64,000 nucleotides of DNA from Bradyrhizobium sp. AS23.2. Its GTDB lineage: Bacteria > Pseudomonadota > Alphaproteobacteria > Rhizobiales > Xanthobacteraceae. A program made the position numbers and the translations under genes. Below are positions 6,829-15,966 of this stretch, piece after piece. Each line of letters starts with the position of its first letter. Position 1 is the stretch's first letter. The notes beneath the pieces were generated by a model. The model was not told where the DNA came from, did not search any database, and worked only from the letters and a program-made list of their open reading frames with translations. Where the stretch lies: the NCBI RefSeq assembly GCF_001908185.1, contig NZ_LGHM01000005.1, forward strand, positions 1 to 64,000, read 5' to 3'.

Positions 6829-9794
6829 ACCACTCCGCGCCGGGATACGCGGACAAGCATGGTGAGAGACTGGCCGCGCGCTTCGCGGAGGCTCCCCATA
6901 TTGCCGCGTCCGCAACCGACGAACGACGTTTTGAGACCTGGCTGGCCGAGCTCGAGCCGGCACAATCGGCGCGTCTCGAGGCCCTGCTGGCCCATCCCTT
7001 CGCGCGAGATATCCTGGCCGGCATCGCGGAATTCTCGCCCTATCTATTCGATCTGGTGCGCGTCGATGCCCTGCGCCTGATCCGGCTGCTCGAATGCGAT
7101 CCGGATGCGCATCTGCCGGCGCTGATCGCGGAGGCGAGGGGCGCGGTGCTCGCGGCGGCTGACGAGGCCGAAGTGATGCGGCGGCTCCGCCGCATGAAGG
7201 CGGAGGCGGCGCTCCTGACCGCGCTGTGCGACATCGGCGGGGTCTGGCCGGTGATGCGGGTGACCGCGGCGCTGACCGACGTCGCGGTCTCCTCGGTGCA
7301 GGCGGCGCTCCAGTACCTGCTGCGGCAGGAAGCCGCACGTGGAAAGCTCGCGCCGCCCAACTCCGAGGCGCCCGAGGAGGGCTGCGGCCTGATCGTGCTC
7401 GCGATGGGCAAGATGGGTGCGGGCGAGCTGAACTATTCCAGCGATATCGATCTCATCGTGTTCTTCGATCCCGAGGCCACGACGCTGGCGCCGGATATCG
7501 AGCCGCAACCGTTCTTCGTCCGGGTGACGCAGGGGATGGCACGCATCCTCCAGCAGCGCACCTATGACGGCTACGTCTTCCGTGTCGATCTGCGGCTGCG
7601 CCCCGATCCATCCTCGACGCAGGTGGCGATCTCCCGGGACGCCGCGCTGAACTACTACGAGCGGGAGGGGCGCACCTGGGAGCGCGCGGCGATGATCAAG
7701 GCGCGTGCCTGTGCCGGCGATCCCAGGGCGGGCGAGGCGCTGCTCGCCGAAATCGCGCCCTTCGTCTGGCGCAAGCATCTCGACTTCGCCGCACTTGCCG
7801 ACGTCCACGACATGAAGCGGCAGATGCAGACCTATCGCGGCCAGAGCGAGATCGCGGTCGAGGGCCACAACGTCAAGGTCGGTCGCGGCGGCATCCGCGA
7901 GATCGAGTTCTTCGCGCAGACGCAGCAGTTGATCGCCGGCGGCCGTCATCCGGAATTGCGGGTGCGGCCGACGCTGGCTGCGCTCGACATTCTCGCGTCC
8001 AGCAACTGGATCACCTCTGCGGCGCGCGACGAACTGACGACGGCGTATGAATTCCTGCGCCGGGTCGAGCACCGCATCCAGATGATCGCTGACGAGCAGA
8101 CCCATGCGCTGCCCGAGGAGAAGGAGGCGGTCGAGCGCTTTGCCTGCTTCTTCGGCTATGCAAACCGCGAGGCTTTTGCCCGTGATCTGCTGCGGCAGCT
8201 CGAGATCGTCCAGGGACACTACGAAAAGCTGTTCGAGGGCGACGATCCGACCGGGACGGCGAAACTGCCGGCGCTCGATTACAGCGCAGGTCCCGACGAT
8301 CCGCGCCTGCTGCAATATTTGACGATGCTGGGCTTCAAGAAGCCGGCCGCCGTCGCGCAGACGGTCCGCGACTGGATCACCGGCGAGTACCGTGTGTTCC
8401 GTAACGATCAGACGCGAAGTGCTTTCGTCGAATTCGTGCCGGCGCTGATCGACGGTCTTGCGCATGCCGAAGAGCCGGACCGCGCCGTCGTTGCGTTCGA
8501 TCAATTCCTCCAGGCGTTGCAACGCGGCGGCCGGCTGATCACGCTGCTTGGCCAGAACCGCGATCTCGTCGCGCTCGTGGCGCTGGTGCTGGGCGCGGCG
8601 CCGCGGCTCGGTGAGATGCTGGCGCGGAAGCCGCAGCTCATGGACGGCCTGATCGATCCGCGCTTCTTCGGCGCGATGCCCGACAGGCACGAGTTGTCGG
8701 CGCGGCTCGCGGCCACCGTGCAGGATGCCGGCTCCTATGAAGAGTTCCTCGATCGCCTGCGCCTGTTCGGGCAGGAGAGCCTGTTCCTGATCGGCACGCG
8801 AATCCTCTCCGGCACGGTTTCGGCGCAGCAGGCGAGCACGGCTTTTGCGGACGTCGCCGAAGGCATCGTCCATACGGTGCATGGTCTCGTCGCCGATCGC
8901 TTTGCCGCCCAGCACGGCCGGATCAAGGGGCAGGAGACCGCGATCATCGCAATGGGCCGCCTCGGCAGCCGCGAGATGACCGCTTCATCCGATCTCGACC
9001 TGATCCTGCTCTACGATTTCGACAGCGAAGATCCGGACTCGGATGGGCCGAAGTCGCTGCAGGGGGCACACTACTTCGCGCGCTTCACCCAGCGCCTGAT
9101 CAGTGCCTTCACCACGCGCACCAATTACGGCGTGCTCTACGAGATCGACATGCGGCTGCGCCCGTCGGGGCGCGCCGGCCCCGTGGCCTCGAGCCTTGCC
9201 TCCTTCGCGGACTACCAGGCCAACGAGGCCTGGACCTGGGAGCACATGGCCCTGACGCGCGCCCGCGTGGTGTCGGCCTCTCCTGAATTCCGCGAGCGGA
9301 TCGAGGGCATCATCCGCGAGGTCCTGACCCGTCGCCGCGACAAGGGCATCATCGCCAACGATGTCGCCGACATGCGGCGCGCGATCGCACAGGAGAAGGG
9401 CGAGAGCGACCATTGGGATCTCAAATATGCCGCCGGCGGCATGGTCGACATCGACTTCATCGCGCAATATCTCCAGCTCGTGCACGCCCATGACAAGCCG
9501 GAGATTCTCGACATCAGTACGATGCAGGTGCTGGACAATGCCGCCAAGCTCGGCGTGCTCCCGCATTCGGAGGCCGAGATCCTCCGCGCCGCAGCGCGGC
9601 TCTATCACGATCTGACGCAGATCCTGCGGCTCTGCGTCAGCGACCGCTTCAAGCCGGAAACTGCCGGCACCGATCTCCAGCGCGTGATGGCACGCGCCGG
9701 CGATGCGCCGGATTTCTCGTCGCTGGAGGCACGTGTGAAGGAGACGCAGGGCGAGGTGCGGCGGGTGTTCAGCGCGCTTCTGGAAGGGACGTAG
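6825..9794 (+). CDS. glnE: Bifunctional glutamine synthetase adenylyltransferase/adenylyl-removing enzyme
   Basis: A 989-residue enzyme that attaches AMP to, and removes it from, glutamine synthetase in response to PII protein and glutamine, tuning nitrogen assimilation. Two nucleotidyltransferase domains are visible by their metal-binding motifs: NYSSDIDLIVFFD (from residue 203, adenylyl-removing half) and TASSDLDLILLYD (from residue 719, adenylyltransferase half). Each is followed by a helical domain, and the length is normal for the family. The ATG overlaps the kinase stop codon (ATGA), so translation is coupled. The 3' end overlaps the convergent fdsD gene by 26 bases. Confidence 0.97.
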   Translation: MNHSAPGYADKHGERLAARFAEAPHIAASATDERRFETWLAELEPAQSARLEALLAHPFARDILAGIAEFSPYLFDLVRVDALRLIRLLECDPDAHLPALIAEARGAVLAAADEAEVMRRLRRMKAEAALLTALCDIGGVWPVMRVTAALTDVAVSSVQAALQYLLRQEAARGKLAPPNSEAPEEGCGLIVLAMGKMGAGELNYSSDIDLIVFFDPEATTLAPDIEPQPFFVRVTQGMARILQQRTYDGYVFRVDLRLRPDPSSTQVAISRDAALNYYEREGRTWERAAMIKARACAGDPRAGEALLAEIAPFVWRKHLDFAALADVHDMKRQMQTYRGQSEIAVEGHNVKVGRGGIREIEFFAQTQQLIAGGRHPELRVRPTLAALDILASSNWITSAARDELTTAYEFLRRVEHRIQMIADEQTHALPEEKEAVERFACFFGYANREAFARDLLRQLEIVQGHYEKLFEGDDPTGTAKLPALDYSAGPDDPRLLQYLTMLGFKKPAAVAQTVRDWITGEYRVFRNDQTRSAFVEFVPALIDGLAHAEEPDRAVVAFDQFLQALQRGGRLITLLGQNRDLVALVALVLGAAPRLGEMLARKPQLMDGLIDPRFFGAMPDRHELSARLAATVQDAGSYEEFLDRLRLFGQESLFLIGTRILSGTVSAQQASTAFADVAEGIVHTVHGLVADRFAAQHGRIKGQETAIIAMGRLGSREMTASSDLDLILLYDFDSEDPDSDGPKSLQGAHYFARFTQRLISAFTTRTNYGVLYEIDMRLRPSGRAGPVASSLASFADYQANEAWTWEHMALTRARVVSASPEFRERIEGIIREVLTRRRDKGIIANDVADMRRAIAQEKGESDHWDLKYAAGGMVDIDFIAQYLQLVHAHDKPEILDISTMQVLDNAAKLGVLPHSEAEILRAAARLYHDLTQILRLCVSDRFKPETAGTDLQRVMARAGDAPDFSSLEARVKETQGEVRRVFSALLEGT

Positions 9795-10002
9795 CCTGCT
9801 TCAGCGACGTGAGGGCTTCGAGCACGGGCGCATCCAGGCCCGCGCCGCCCGCGTCAAGATGAGCGAAGATCGCGCGCTTCATCCGGGGATCCCAGAATTT
9901 CTTGATGTGCTCGGCAATTCCCGGCACGGCCTTGTCGTGCCCCTGGCTGCGGAAGAACGTGCCGATCTGGTTGGCCATGTAGATCAGGCGGTCAGGCGAC
10001 AT
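9769..10002 (-). CDS. fdsD: NAD-dependent formate dehydrogenase delta subunit FdsD
   Basis: A 77-residue accessory subunit, last gene of the fds operon. The sequence MSPDRLIYMANQIGTFFRSQ and the segment HIKKFWDPRMKRAI are characteristic of FdsD, a small protein needed for active FdsABG in Rhodobacter and Cupriavidus. The start ATG (10002) is chosen because it matches the family N-terminus and overlaps the fdhD stop by 11 bases; a longer upstream frame runs inside fdhD. The gene end overlaps the convergent glnE end. Confidence 0.93.
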   Translation of the reverse strand: MSPDRLIYMANQIGTFFRSQGHDKAVPGIAEHIKKFWDPRMKRAIFAHLDAGGAGLDAPVLEALTSLKQATSLPEAR

Positions 10003-10822
10003 CGGCAACCTCCTCGGCATGGCGGCGGACAACCCGGCTGCCATGCGAAAACACTTCGAACCCGTCCTGGCGGGCAACGGCGATCAGCGTGATTCCGGCG
10101 GCTTCCGCCGTGCGGACCGCGAGAGCGGTGGGCGCGGAGACCGCGACCATCACCGGTGCGCCGATCGCTGCGGTCTTCTGAACCATCTCCACCGAGACGC
10201 GGCTCGTCAGCAGCACCATGCCGCCGGCTGCATCCGTCCGGTTGCGCGCCAGGGCTCCGGCGACCTTGTCGAGCGCGTTGTGGCGGCCGACATCCTCGCG
10301 CAATGTGACGATGCCATCCTTGGCAGGGGACCAGAACGCGGCGGCGTGAACGGCGCGGGTTTGGCGGTTGATCGATTGCAGCGGCGCGATGGCCTGCATC
10401 GCCATCATGATCTGCTCGGGCGTGAAGGTCTGCCCCTGCGGCACGACGGCTGCTGGCCGCACGGCTTCGGCAATGGACTCGATGCCGCAGATGCCGCAGC
10501 CGGTCGGGCCGGCGATGTGGCGACGGCGCTCGCTGATGCGCGCGGCCTCTTCCGGCGCAAGCCACATGCGCAACTCGATGCCGTCGTCGAGGCGGACTAC
10601 CTCGAGCGACCGGACGTCGTCGGCCGATTTGACGATACCTTCGCTCAAGCTGAAGCCGACGGCGAAGTCCTCCAGGTTCTGCGGCGTTCCCATCATGACG
10701 GCGTAGGTGCCGCCATTATAGGTCAGCGCCAGCGGCGTCTCCTCCGGGATCAGCCGCCTCCCTTCGGACGCGACACCGTCGCGCCAGATCTCGCGGTCGA
10801 TGGTCTGAACCGGCACATGCAT
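9992..10822 (-). CDS. fdhD: Formate dehydrogenase accessory sulfurtransferase FdhD (FdsC)
   Basis: A 276-residue cytosolic protein that handles and sulfurates the bis-MGD molybdenum cofactor before insertion into the formate dehydrogenase alpha subunit. The conserved GCGICG motif places the sulfur-transfer cysteines at residues 109 and 112. The core also shows DVGRHNALDKV and TSRVSVEMVQK, both family hallmarks. The ATG at 10822 lies four bases after the fdsA stop, giving tight operon spacing; an upstream in-frame extension would overlap fdsA. Order fdsA-fdhD-fdsD equals the fdsGBACD operon of Rhodobacter capsulatus, where this gene is named fdsC. Confidence 0.95.
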   Translation of the reverse strand: MHVPVQTIDREIWRDGVASEGRRLIPEETPLALTYNGGTYAVMMGTPQNLEDFAVGFSLSEGIVKSADDVRSLEVVRLDDGIELRMWLAPEEAARISERRRHIAGPTGCGICGIESIAEAVRPAAVVPQGQTFTPEQIMMAMQAIAPLQSINRQTRAVHAAAFWSPAKDGIVTLREDVGRHNALDKVAGALARNRTDAAGGMVLLTSRVSVEMVQKTAAIGAPVMVAVSAPTALAVRTAEAAGITLIAVARQDGFEVFSHGSRVVRRHAEEVADVA

Positions 10823-10826
10823 GCTG

Positions 10827-13700
10827 CTACTCCGCGGCCTCGGCCGGCGCGATGCGGCGGGATTGCCGCGCCTGCGCGTCATAGGCCTTCTGCCAGTCCG
10901 ACGGGCCGTTCGAGGGCGAGACCTGCACCGCCGTGACCTTGTATTCGGGACAGTTGGTCGCCCAGTCCGAATAGTCGGTGGTGATGACGTTGGCCTGCGT
11001 GTCCGGGTGGTGGAAGGTGGTGTAGACGACGCCGGGCGCGACGCGGTCGGTGATCTCCGCGCGGAGTGTGGTCTCGCCGGCGCGGCTCTTCAGCCGCACC
11101 CAGTCGCCGTCGCGCACGCCGCGCTGCTCGGCATCGTGCGGATGGATCTCCAGCCGGTCCTCGGCATGCCAGACCACGTTCTCGGTGCGCCGGGTCTGCG
11201 CGCCGACATTGTACTGGCTGAGGATGCGGCCCGTGGTCAGCAGCAGCGGATAGCGCGGGCCGGTCCGCTCGTCGGTCGCGATATACTCAGTGACGACGAA
11301 TTTGCCCTTGCCGCGAACGAAGCCGTCGATGTGCATCACCGGCGTACCCTCGGGCGCCTTCTCGTTGCAGGGCCACTGCACCGAGCCGACCTCTTCGAGC
11401 TTGGCGTAGGAGACGCCGGCGAAGGTCGGCGTCAGCGCCGCGATCTCGTCCATGATCTCGGAGGGATGATTGTATTTCATCTCGAAGCCCATGGCCGTGG
11501 CGAGCGCGATCGTGACCTCCCAGTCGGCCATGCCGTTCTTCGGCGTCATCACCTTGCGCACGCGCTGGATGCGGCGCTCGGCGTTGGTGAAGGTGCCGTC
11601 CTTCTCGAGGAAGCTCGAGCCGGGCAGGAAGACGTGGGCGTAGTTCGCGGTCTCGTTCAGGAAAAGGTCGTGAACGATGACGCATTCCATCGCCGACAGC
11701 GCCGCCACGACGTGGGAGGTGTTCGGATCGGACTGGAGGATGTCCTCGCCCTGCACATAAATCCCCATGAACGTGCCGTCGATCGCGGCGTCGAACATGT
11801 TGGGAATGCGCAGGCCCGGCTCCGGGTTGAGCTTGACGTCCCACATCGCCTCGAACTGCTCGCGCACGGCATCGTCCGCGATGTGGCGGTAGCCGGGGAG
11901 CTCGTGTGGGAAGGAGCCCATGTCGCAGGAGCCCTGCACGTTGTTCTGGCCGCGCAGCGGGTTCACGCCGACGCCGGGGCGGCCGATATTGCCGGTCGCC
12001 ATCGCGAGGTTGGCGATAGCGATCACGGTCGTGGAGCCCTGGCTGTGCTCGGTGACGCCGAGCCCGTAATAGATCGCGCCGTTGCCGCCGGTGGCGTAGG
12101 TGCGCGCTGCCTCGCGCAGCGCCTTGGGATCGACGCCGGTGAGGATAGCGGTGGCCTCCGGGCCGTTGTTCGGCTGGGCGACGAAGGCCGCCCATTCCTC
12201 GAACTCGCTCCGGTCGCAGCGCTCGCGCACGAAGGCTTCGTTGACGAGGCCCTCGGTGACGATGACATGCGCCAGCGCCGTCATGACAGCGACGTTGGTG
12301 CCGGGCATCAGGGGCAGGTGCAGCGCCTTCACATGGGGTGATTCCACCATCTCGGTGCGGCGCGGATCGATCACGATCAGCTTTGCGCCCTGGCGCAGCC
12401 GCTTCTTCAGCCGCGAGGCGAACACCGGGTGCGCCGAGGCTGGGTTGGCGCCGATGATTACGACGACATCGGTCTCCTCGACCGAGTCGAAATCCTGCGT
12501 GCCGGCAGAGGTCCCGAAGGTGGTGGCGAGGCCATAGCCGGTCGGCGAGTGGCAGACGCGGGCGCAGGTGTCGACATTGTTGTTGCCGAAGCCGGCGCGG
12601 ATCAGCTTCTGCACCAGATAGGTTTCCTCGTTGGTGCAGCGGGACGAGGTGATGCCGCCGATGGCATCGCGGCCGTATTTTTTCTGGATGCCGCGCATCT
12701 TGGTGGCGGCGAACGAGAACGCCTCATCCCAGGATACCTCGCGCCATGGATCCTCGATCCGCTCGCGGATCATCGGCTTGAGGATACGTTCCTTGTGGTT
12801 GGTGTAGCCCCATGCGAAGCGGCCCTTGACACAGGAATGGCCGCGATTGGCCTTGCCGTCCTTCCAGGGCACCATGCGCACGACTTCCTCGCCGCGCATC
12901 TCGGCCTTGAAAGCGCAACCGACCCCGCAATAGGCGCAGGTGGTGACGACGGAGTGCTCGGGCTGGCCGATCTCGATCACCGACTTTTCCGTCAGCGTCG
13001 CAGTCGGGCAGGCCTGCACGCAGGCGCCGCAGGAGACGCATTCGGAGCCGAGGAAACTCTCGCTCATGCCGGCCGAGACGCGGCTGTCGAAGCCGCGACC
13101 TGAAATCGTCAGCGCGAAGGTGCCTTGCACTTCCTCGCAGGCGCGGACGCAGCGCGAGCAGACGATGCACTTGGAGGGATCGTAGGTGAAGTAGGGGTTG
13201 GACTCGTCCTTCGGCATCCAGGCGGGATTCACATCGCCGTTGGACTTGGCGAAGACGTGATTCTCGCCCTCATAGCCGTAGCGGACGTCGCGTAGGCCGA
13301 CGGCACCGGCCATGTCCTGCAATTCGCAATCGCCGTTGGCGCCGCAGGTGAGACAGTCAAGCGGATGGTCGGAGATGTAGAGCCCCATCACGCCCTTGCG
13401 CAGCTTCTTCAGCCGCTCGGTCTGGGTGCGCACGACAAGGCCGTTCATCACCGGCGTGGTGCAGGAGGCCGGCGTGCCGGCGCGTCCCTCGATCTCGACG
13501 AGGCAGAGGCGGCAGGAGCCGAAGGCGTCGACCATGTCGGTCGCGCAGAGCTTTGGGATCTGGTGGCCGGCGTCCATCGCCGCGCGCATGATCGAGGTCC
13601 CCTCGGGCACCGAGACCTGCTTGCCGTCGATGGTCAGCCTCACCATCGTTTCCGATTTGGAGCGGGGCGTGCCGAAGTCGATTTCCTCGATCAGAGACAT
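10827..13700 (-). CDS. fdsA: NAD-dependent formate dehydrogenase alpha subunit (Mo, Fe-S)
   Basis: The 957-residue catalytic subunit oxidises formate to CO2 at a bis-MGD molybdenum centre and passes electrons to FdsB. A 2Fe-2S ferredoxin domain (Cys52, 63, 66, 80) comes first. Then come a His-Cys cluster motif (His112, Cys116, 119, 125), two 4Fe-4S motifs (Cys178-188 and Cys221-231) and the N-terminal cluster of the Mo domain (Cys255, 258, 262, 290). The Mo ligand is Cys383, followed by catalytic His384 (TCARVCHSPT), where E. coli FdhF has selenocysteine. The C-terminal domain binds the second pterin. Ten bases separate it from fdsB. Confidence 0.97.
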   Translation of the reverse strand: MSLIEEIDFGTPRSKSETMVRLTIDGKQVSVPEGTSIMRAAMDAGHQIPKLCATDMVDAFGSCRLCLVEIEGRAGTPASCTTPVMNGLVVRTQTERLKKLRKGVMGLYISDHPLDCLTCGANGDCELQDMAGAVGLRDVRYGYEGENHVFAKSNGDVNPAWMPKDESNPYFTYDPSKCIVCSRCVRACEEVQGTFALTISGRGFDSRVSAGMSESFLGSECVSCGACVQACPTATLTEKSVIEIGQPEHSVVTTCAYCGVGCAFKAEMRGEEVVRMVPWKDGKANRGHSCVKGRFAWGYTNHKERILKPMIRERIEDPWREVSWDEAFSFAATKMRGIQKKYGRDAIGGITSSRCTNEETYLVQKLIRAGFGNNNVDTCARVCHSPTGYGLATTFGTSAGTQDFDSVEETDVVVIIGANPASAHPVFASRLKKRLRQGAKLIVIDPRRTEMVESPHVKALHLPLMPGTNVAVMTALAHVIVTEGLVNEAFVRERCDRSEFEEWAAFVAQPNNGPEATAILTGVDPKALREAARTYATGGNGAIYYGLGVTEHSQGSTTVIAIANLAMATGNIGRPGVGVNPLRGQNNVQGSCDMGSFPHELPGYRHIADDAVREQFEAMWDVKLNPEPGLRIPNMFDAAIDGTFMGIYVQGEDILQSDPNTSHVVAALSAMECVIVHDLFLNETANYAHVFLPGSSFLEKDGTFTNAERRIQRVRKVMTPKNGMADWEVTIALATAMGFEMKYNHPSEIMDEIAALTPTFAGVSYAKLEEVGSVQWPCNEKAPEGTPVMHIDGFVRGKGKFVVTEYIATDERTGPRYPLLLTTGRILSQYNVGAQTRRTENVVWHAEDRLEIHPHDAEQRGVRDGDWVRLKSRAGETTLRAEITDRVAPGVVYTTFHHPDTQANVITTDYSDWATNCPEYKVTAVQVSPSNGPSDWQKAYDAQARQSRRIAPAEAAE

Positions 13701-13710
13701 TTTCGCTCTC

Positions 13711-15267
13711 CTATTCCGCGGCCTGAAGCGTGGTCGGCGCCGGGACGAAATCCTCCCGGAAATGCTTCAATGCGCTGAGCACCGGGTAGGGCGTGAAGCC
13801 GCCGAGTGCGCAGAGCGAGCCGAACTTCATGGTGTTGCAGAGGTCCTCGACGAGCGCGAGGTTTTCGCTCACGCGCTCGCCGTTGATGATCTTCTCGATG
13901 GTCTCGACGCCCCGGGTCGAGCCGATGCGGCAGGGCGTGCACTTGCCGCAGGATTCGATCGCGCAGAACTCCATCGCGAAACGCGCCTGCTTGCGCATGT
14001 CGACGCTGTCGTCGAACACGACGATACCGCCATGGCCGATCAGGCCGTCACGCGCGGCAAAGGCCTCGTAGTCGAACGGCGTGTCGAACAGCGCGCGCGG
14101 GAAGTAGGCGCCGAGTGGACCGCCGACCTGCACCGCACGGACCGGGCGGCCCGTGAACGTTCCGCCACCGATGTCGTCGACGAGCTCGCCGAGCGTCACG
14201 CCGAACGCCGTCTCGAACAGTCCGCCATGGCGGATGTTACCGGCGAGCTGGATCGGCATCGTGCCGCGGGAACGGCCCATGCCAAAATCCGCATAGGCCT
14301 TGGCGCCTTCGGCGAGGATGAAGGGGATGGCGGCGAACGACAGCACGTTGTTGATGACGGTCGGCTTGCCGAACAGGCCGTGATGCGCGGGCAGCGGCGG
14401 CTTCGCGCGTACGATGCCGCGGCGGCCTTCGAGGCTCTCCAGCAGCGAGGTTTCCTCGCCGCAGACATAGGCGCCTGCGCCGACGCGCACTTCGAGGTCG
14501 AAGCTGTATGTGGAGCCGCCGATCCTGTCGCCGAGACAGCCGCCGCGCTTCGCAGCCACGATCGCGGCGTTCATCGCCTCGGCAGCGTGCGGATATTCGC
14601 TGCGGATGTAAATGTAGCCCTTGGTCGCGCCCACGGTGATGCCGGCGGTCGTCATACCCTCGATGACGAGGAAGGGATCGCCTTCCATAATCATGCGGTC
14701 AGCAAACGTACCGCTGTCGCCTTCGTCGGCGTTGCAGACGATGAACTTGCGATCGGCCTTCGCCTGGGCGACCGTTTTCCACTTGATGCCGGTCGGGAAG
14801 CCTGCGCCGCCGCGGCCACGCAGGCCTGATGCTGTGACTTCGTCGAGGATCGCGTCCGAGCCCAGCGACAGCGCGCGCTCCAGGCCCTTGTAGCCGCCAT
14901 GGGCGCGATAGTCCTCGAGCGAGCGCGGGTCGATCACGCCGCAGCGCGCGAAGGTGAGGCGGGTCTGGCGCTTCAGCCAGGGGATCTCGTCAGTCGCTCC
15001 TAATCGCAGCAGATGCGGTGTATTGCTGGCGAGCGCATCGAGCAGGGAGGGCACATCGGCCTCGGTGACCGGGCCGAAGGCGATCCGGCCCTGCGGCGTT
15101 GCGACCTCGACCAGCGGCTCCAGCCAATACATGCCGCGCGAGCCGGTCCTGACGATCTCGACCGTCACGCCACGCTTGGCCGCAGCCTGTTCGAGCGCCA
15201 ATGCAACCTCGTCGGCGCCAACAGCAACCGCACCCGCATCGCGTGAGACGAAGAGACGCATGCTCAT
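13711..15267 (-). CDS. fdsB: NAD-dependent formate dehydrogenase beta subunit (diaphorase)
   Basis: A 518-residue NuoF-like subunit that takes electrons from FdsA and reduces NAD+. The first 100 residues form a thioredoxin-like fold without cluster cysteines. The NADH/FMN domain shows GLRGRGGAGFPTGIKWK and CNADEGDSGTF. The C-terminal 4Fe-4S motif is ESCGKCTPCRIGS, with a fourth cysteine in VEDLCNTMKFGSLCALGG. The start overlaps the fdsG stop by four bases (ATGA), so the subunits are translated in a coupled way. Length and domain order fit the soluble FdsGBA diaphorase type. Confidence 0.96.
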   Translation of the reverse strand: MSMRLFVSRDAGAVAVGADEVALALEQAAAKRGVTVEIVRTGSRGMYWLEPLVEVATPQGRIAFGPVTEADVPSLLDALASNTPHLLRLGATDEIPWLKRQTRLTFARCGVIDPRSLEDYRAHGGYKGLERALSLGSDAILDEVTASGLRGRGGAGFPTGIKWKTVAQAKADRKFIVCNADEGDSGTFADRMIMEGDPFLVIEGMTTAGITVGATKGYIYIRSEYPHAAEAMNAAIVAAKRGGCLGDRIGGSTYSFDLEVRVGAGAYVCGEETSLLESLEGRRGIVRAKPPLPAHHGLFGKPTVINNVLSFAAIPFILAEGAKAYADFGMGRSRGTMPIQLAGNIRHGGLFETAFGVTLGELVDDIGGGTFTGRPVRAVQVGGPLGAYFPRALFDTPFDYEAFAARDGLIGHGGIVVFDDSVDMRKQARFAMEFCAIESCGKCTPCRIGSTRGVETIEKIINGERVSENLALVEDLCNTMKFGSLCALGGFTPYPVLSALKHFREDFVPAPTTLQAAE

Positions 15268-15740
15268 CGCTGTGCCTCCGCAACCAGTGCATCAAGGCGC
15301 TTCTCGTCGAGCCGTCCGATGAGGCGACCATCGAGCATCGCAGACGGCGCGGTCGCGCACAGCCCGAGGCAGTAGATCGGCTCCAGCGTGACGCGATCAT
15401 CTGCGGTGGTGTTGCCGAGCGATACGCCAAGCCTTGCCTCCGCGCGCGCAGCCAGCGCATCGCCGCCCGCAGCCTGGCAGGCCTCGGCACGGCAAAGCTT
15501 CAGCACATGGCGGCCGGCAGGCTTGTGCCTGAAATCATGGTAGAATGTGAACACGCCGTGGACTTCGGCGCGCGACAGGTTCAGCGCCTGCGCGACCATC
15601 GGAATGGCCGCCTCCGGCACATATCCGAATGCCTCTTGAAGGGCGTGCAGGACGACGAGCGTTGCACCTTCTTGCTTGGCATGTTCGGCGATGATTTCGG
15701 CGCCGCGCGTCTCGTCCCAAGGCTCGTAAACCGCTGTCAT
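15264..15740 (-). CDS. fdsG: NAD-dependent formate dehydrogenase gamma subunit (NuoE-like)
   Basis: A 158-residue thioredoxin-like 2Fe-2S subunit and first gene of the operon. The four cluster cysteines are Cys83 and Cys88 (KLCRAEACQ) and Cys124 and Cys128 (YCLGLCATAP), as in NuoE. It forms the diaphorase unit with FdsB. The ATG at 15740 is chosen because the family starts near VYEPWDE; the frame can be extended 45 codons upstream, but that stretch looks like promoter sequence. A LysR regulator is divergently placed, and the 226-bp gap holds an inverted repeat. Confidence 0.94.
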   Translation of the reverse strand: MTAVYEPWDETRGAEIIAEHAKQEGATLVVLHALQEAFGYVPEAAIPMVAQALNLSRAEVHGVFTFYHDFRHKPAGRHVLKLCRAEACQAAGGDALAARAEARLGVSLGNTTADDRVTLEPIYCLGLCATAPSAMLDGRLIGRLDEKRLDALVAEAQR

Positions 15741-15822
15741 TTTTTTCGTTCTCAACCAGAGCGTCCCTTCGCGGCAAACTATTTGGAATCGTTCGAAGAT
15801 CAATAAAGCTGTCTCATGCTGC

Positions 15823-15877
15823 GATTGCGAATTCTGATCGATTGACGAGCTCGATCGGTCGATATGAAATCGCAATC
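15823..15877. promoter_or_regulatory. Putative LysR operator between fdsG and its divergent regulator
   Basis: Twelve-bp arms GATTGCGAATTC (15823-15834) and GAAATCGCAATC (15866-15877) form an inverted repeat with 11 of 12 positions paired and a 31-nt spacer. The spacer holds the palindrome CGAGCTCG (15846-15853) and several CGAT steps. It lies between the divergent fdsG and LysR starts, where LysR-type regulators normally bind to control both genes. Binding is inferred from position and symmetry. Confidence 0.55.
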
Positions 15878-15966
15878 AACACTATTCCGTCGGACCGTTT
15901 TTACGTGTTGGCGGGGGTGGGGCGTGCTAGCTTGTATGCCACGACAGAATCCGAGGGGATGACCGG

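Noticed and set aside
4966..7338. A 790-codon - strand open frame opposite the response regulator, kinase and glnE
   Set aside because: It is antisense to three clear genes. Its protein is Arg/Pro/Ala-rich with no domain, the usual result of high GC at third codon positions.
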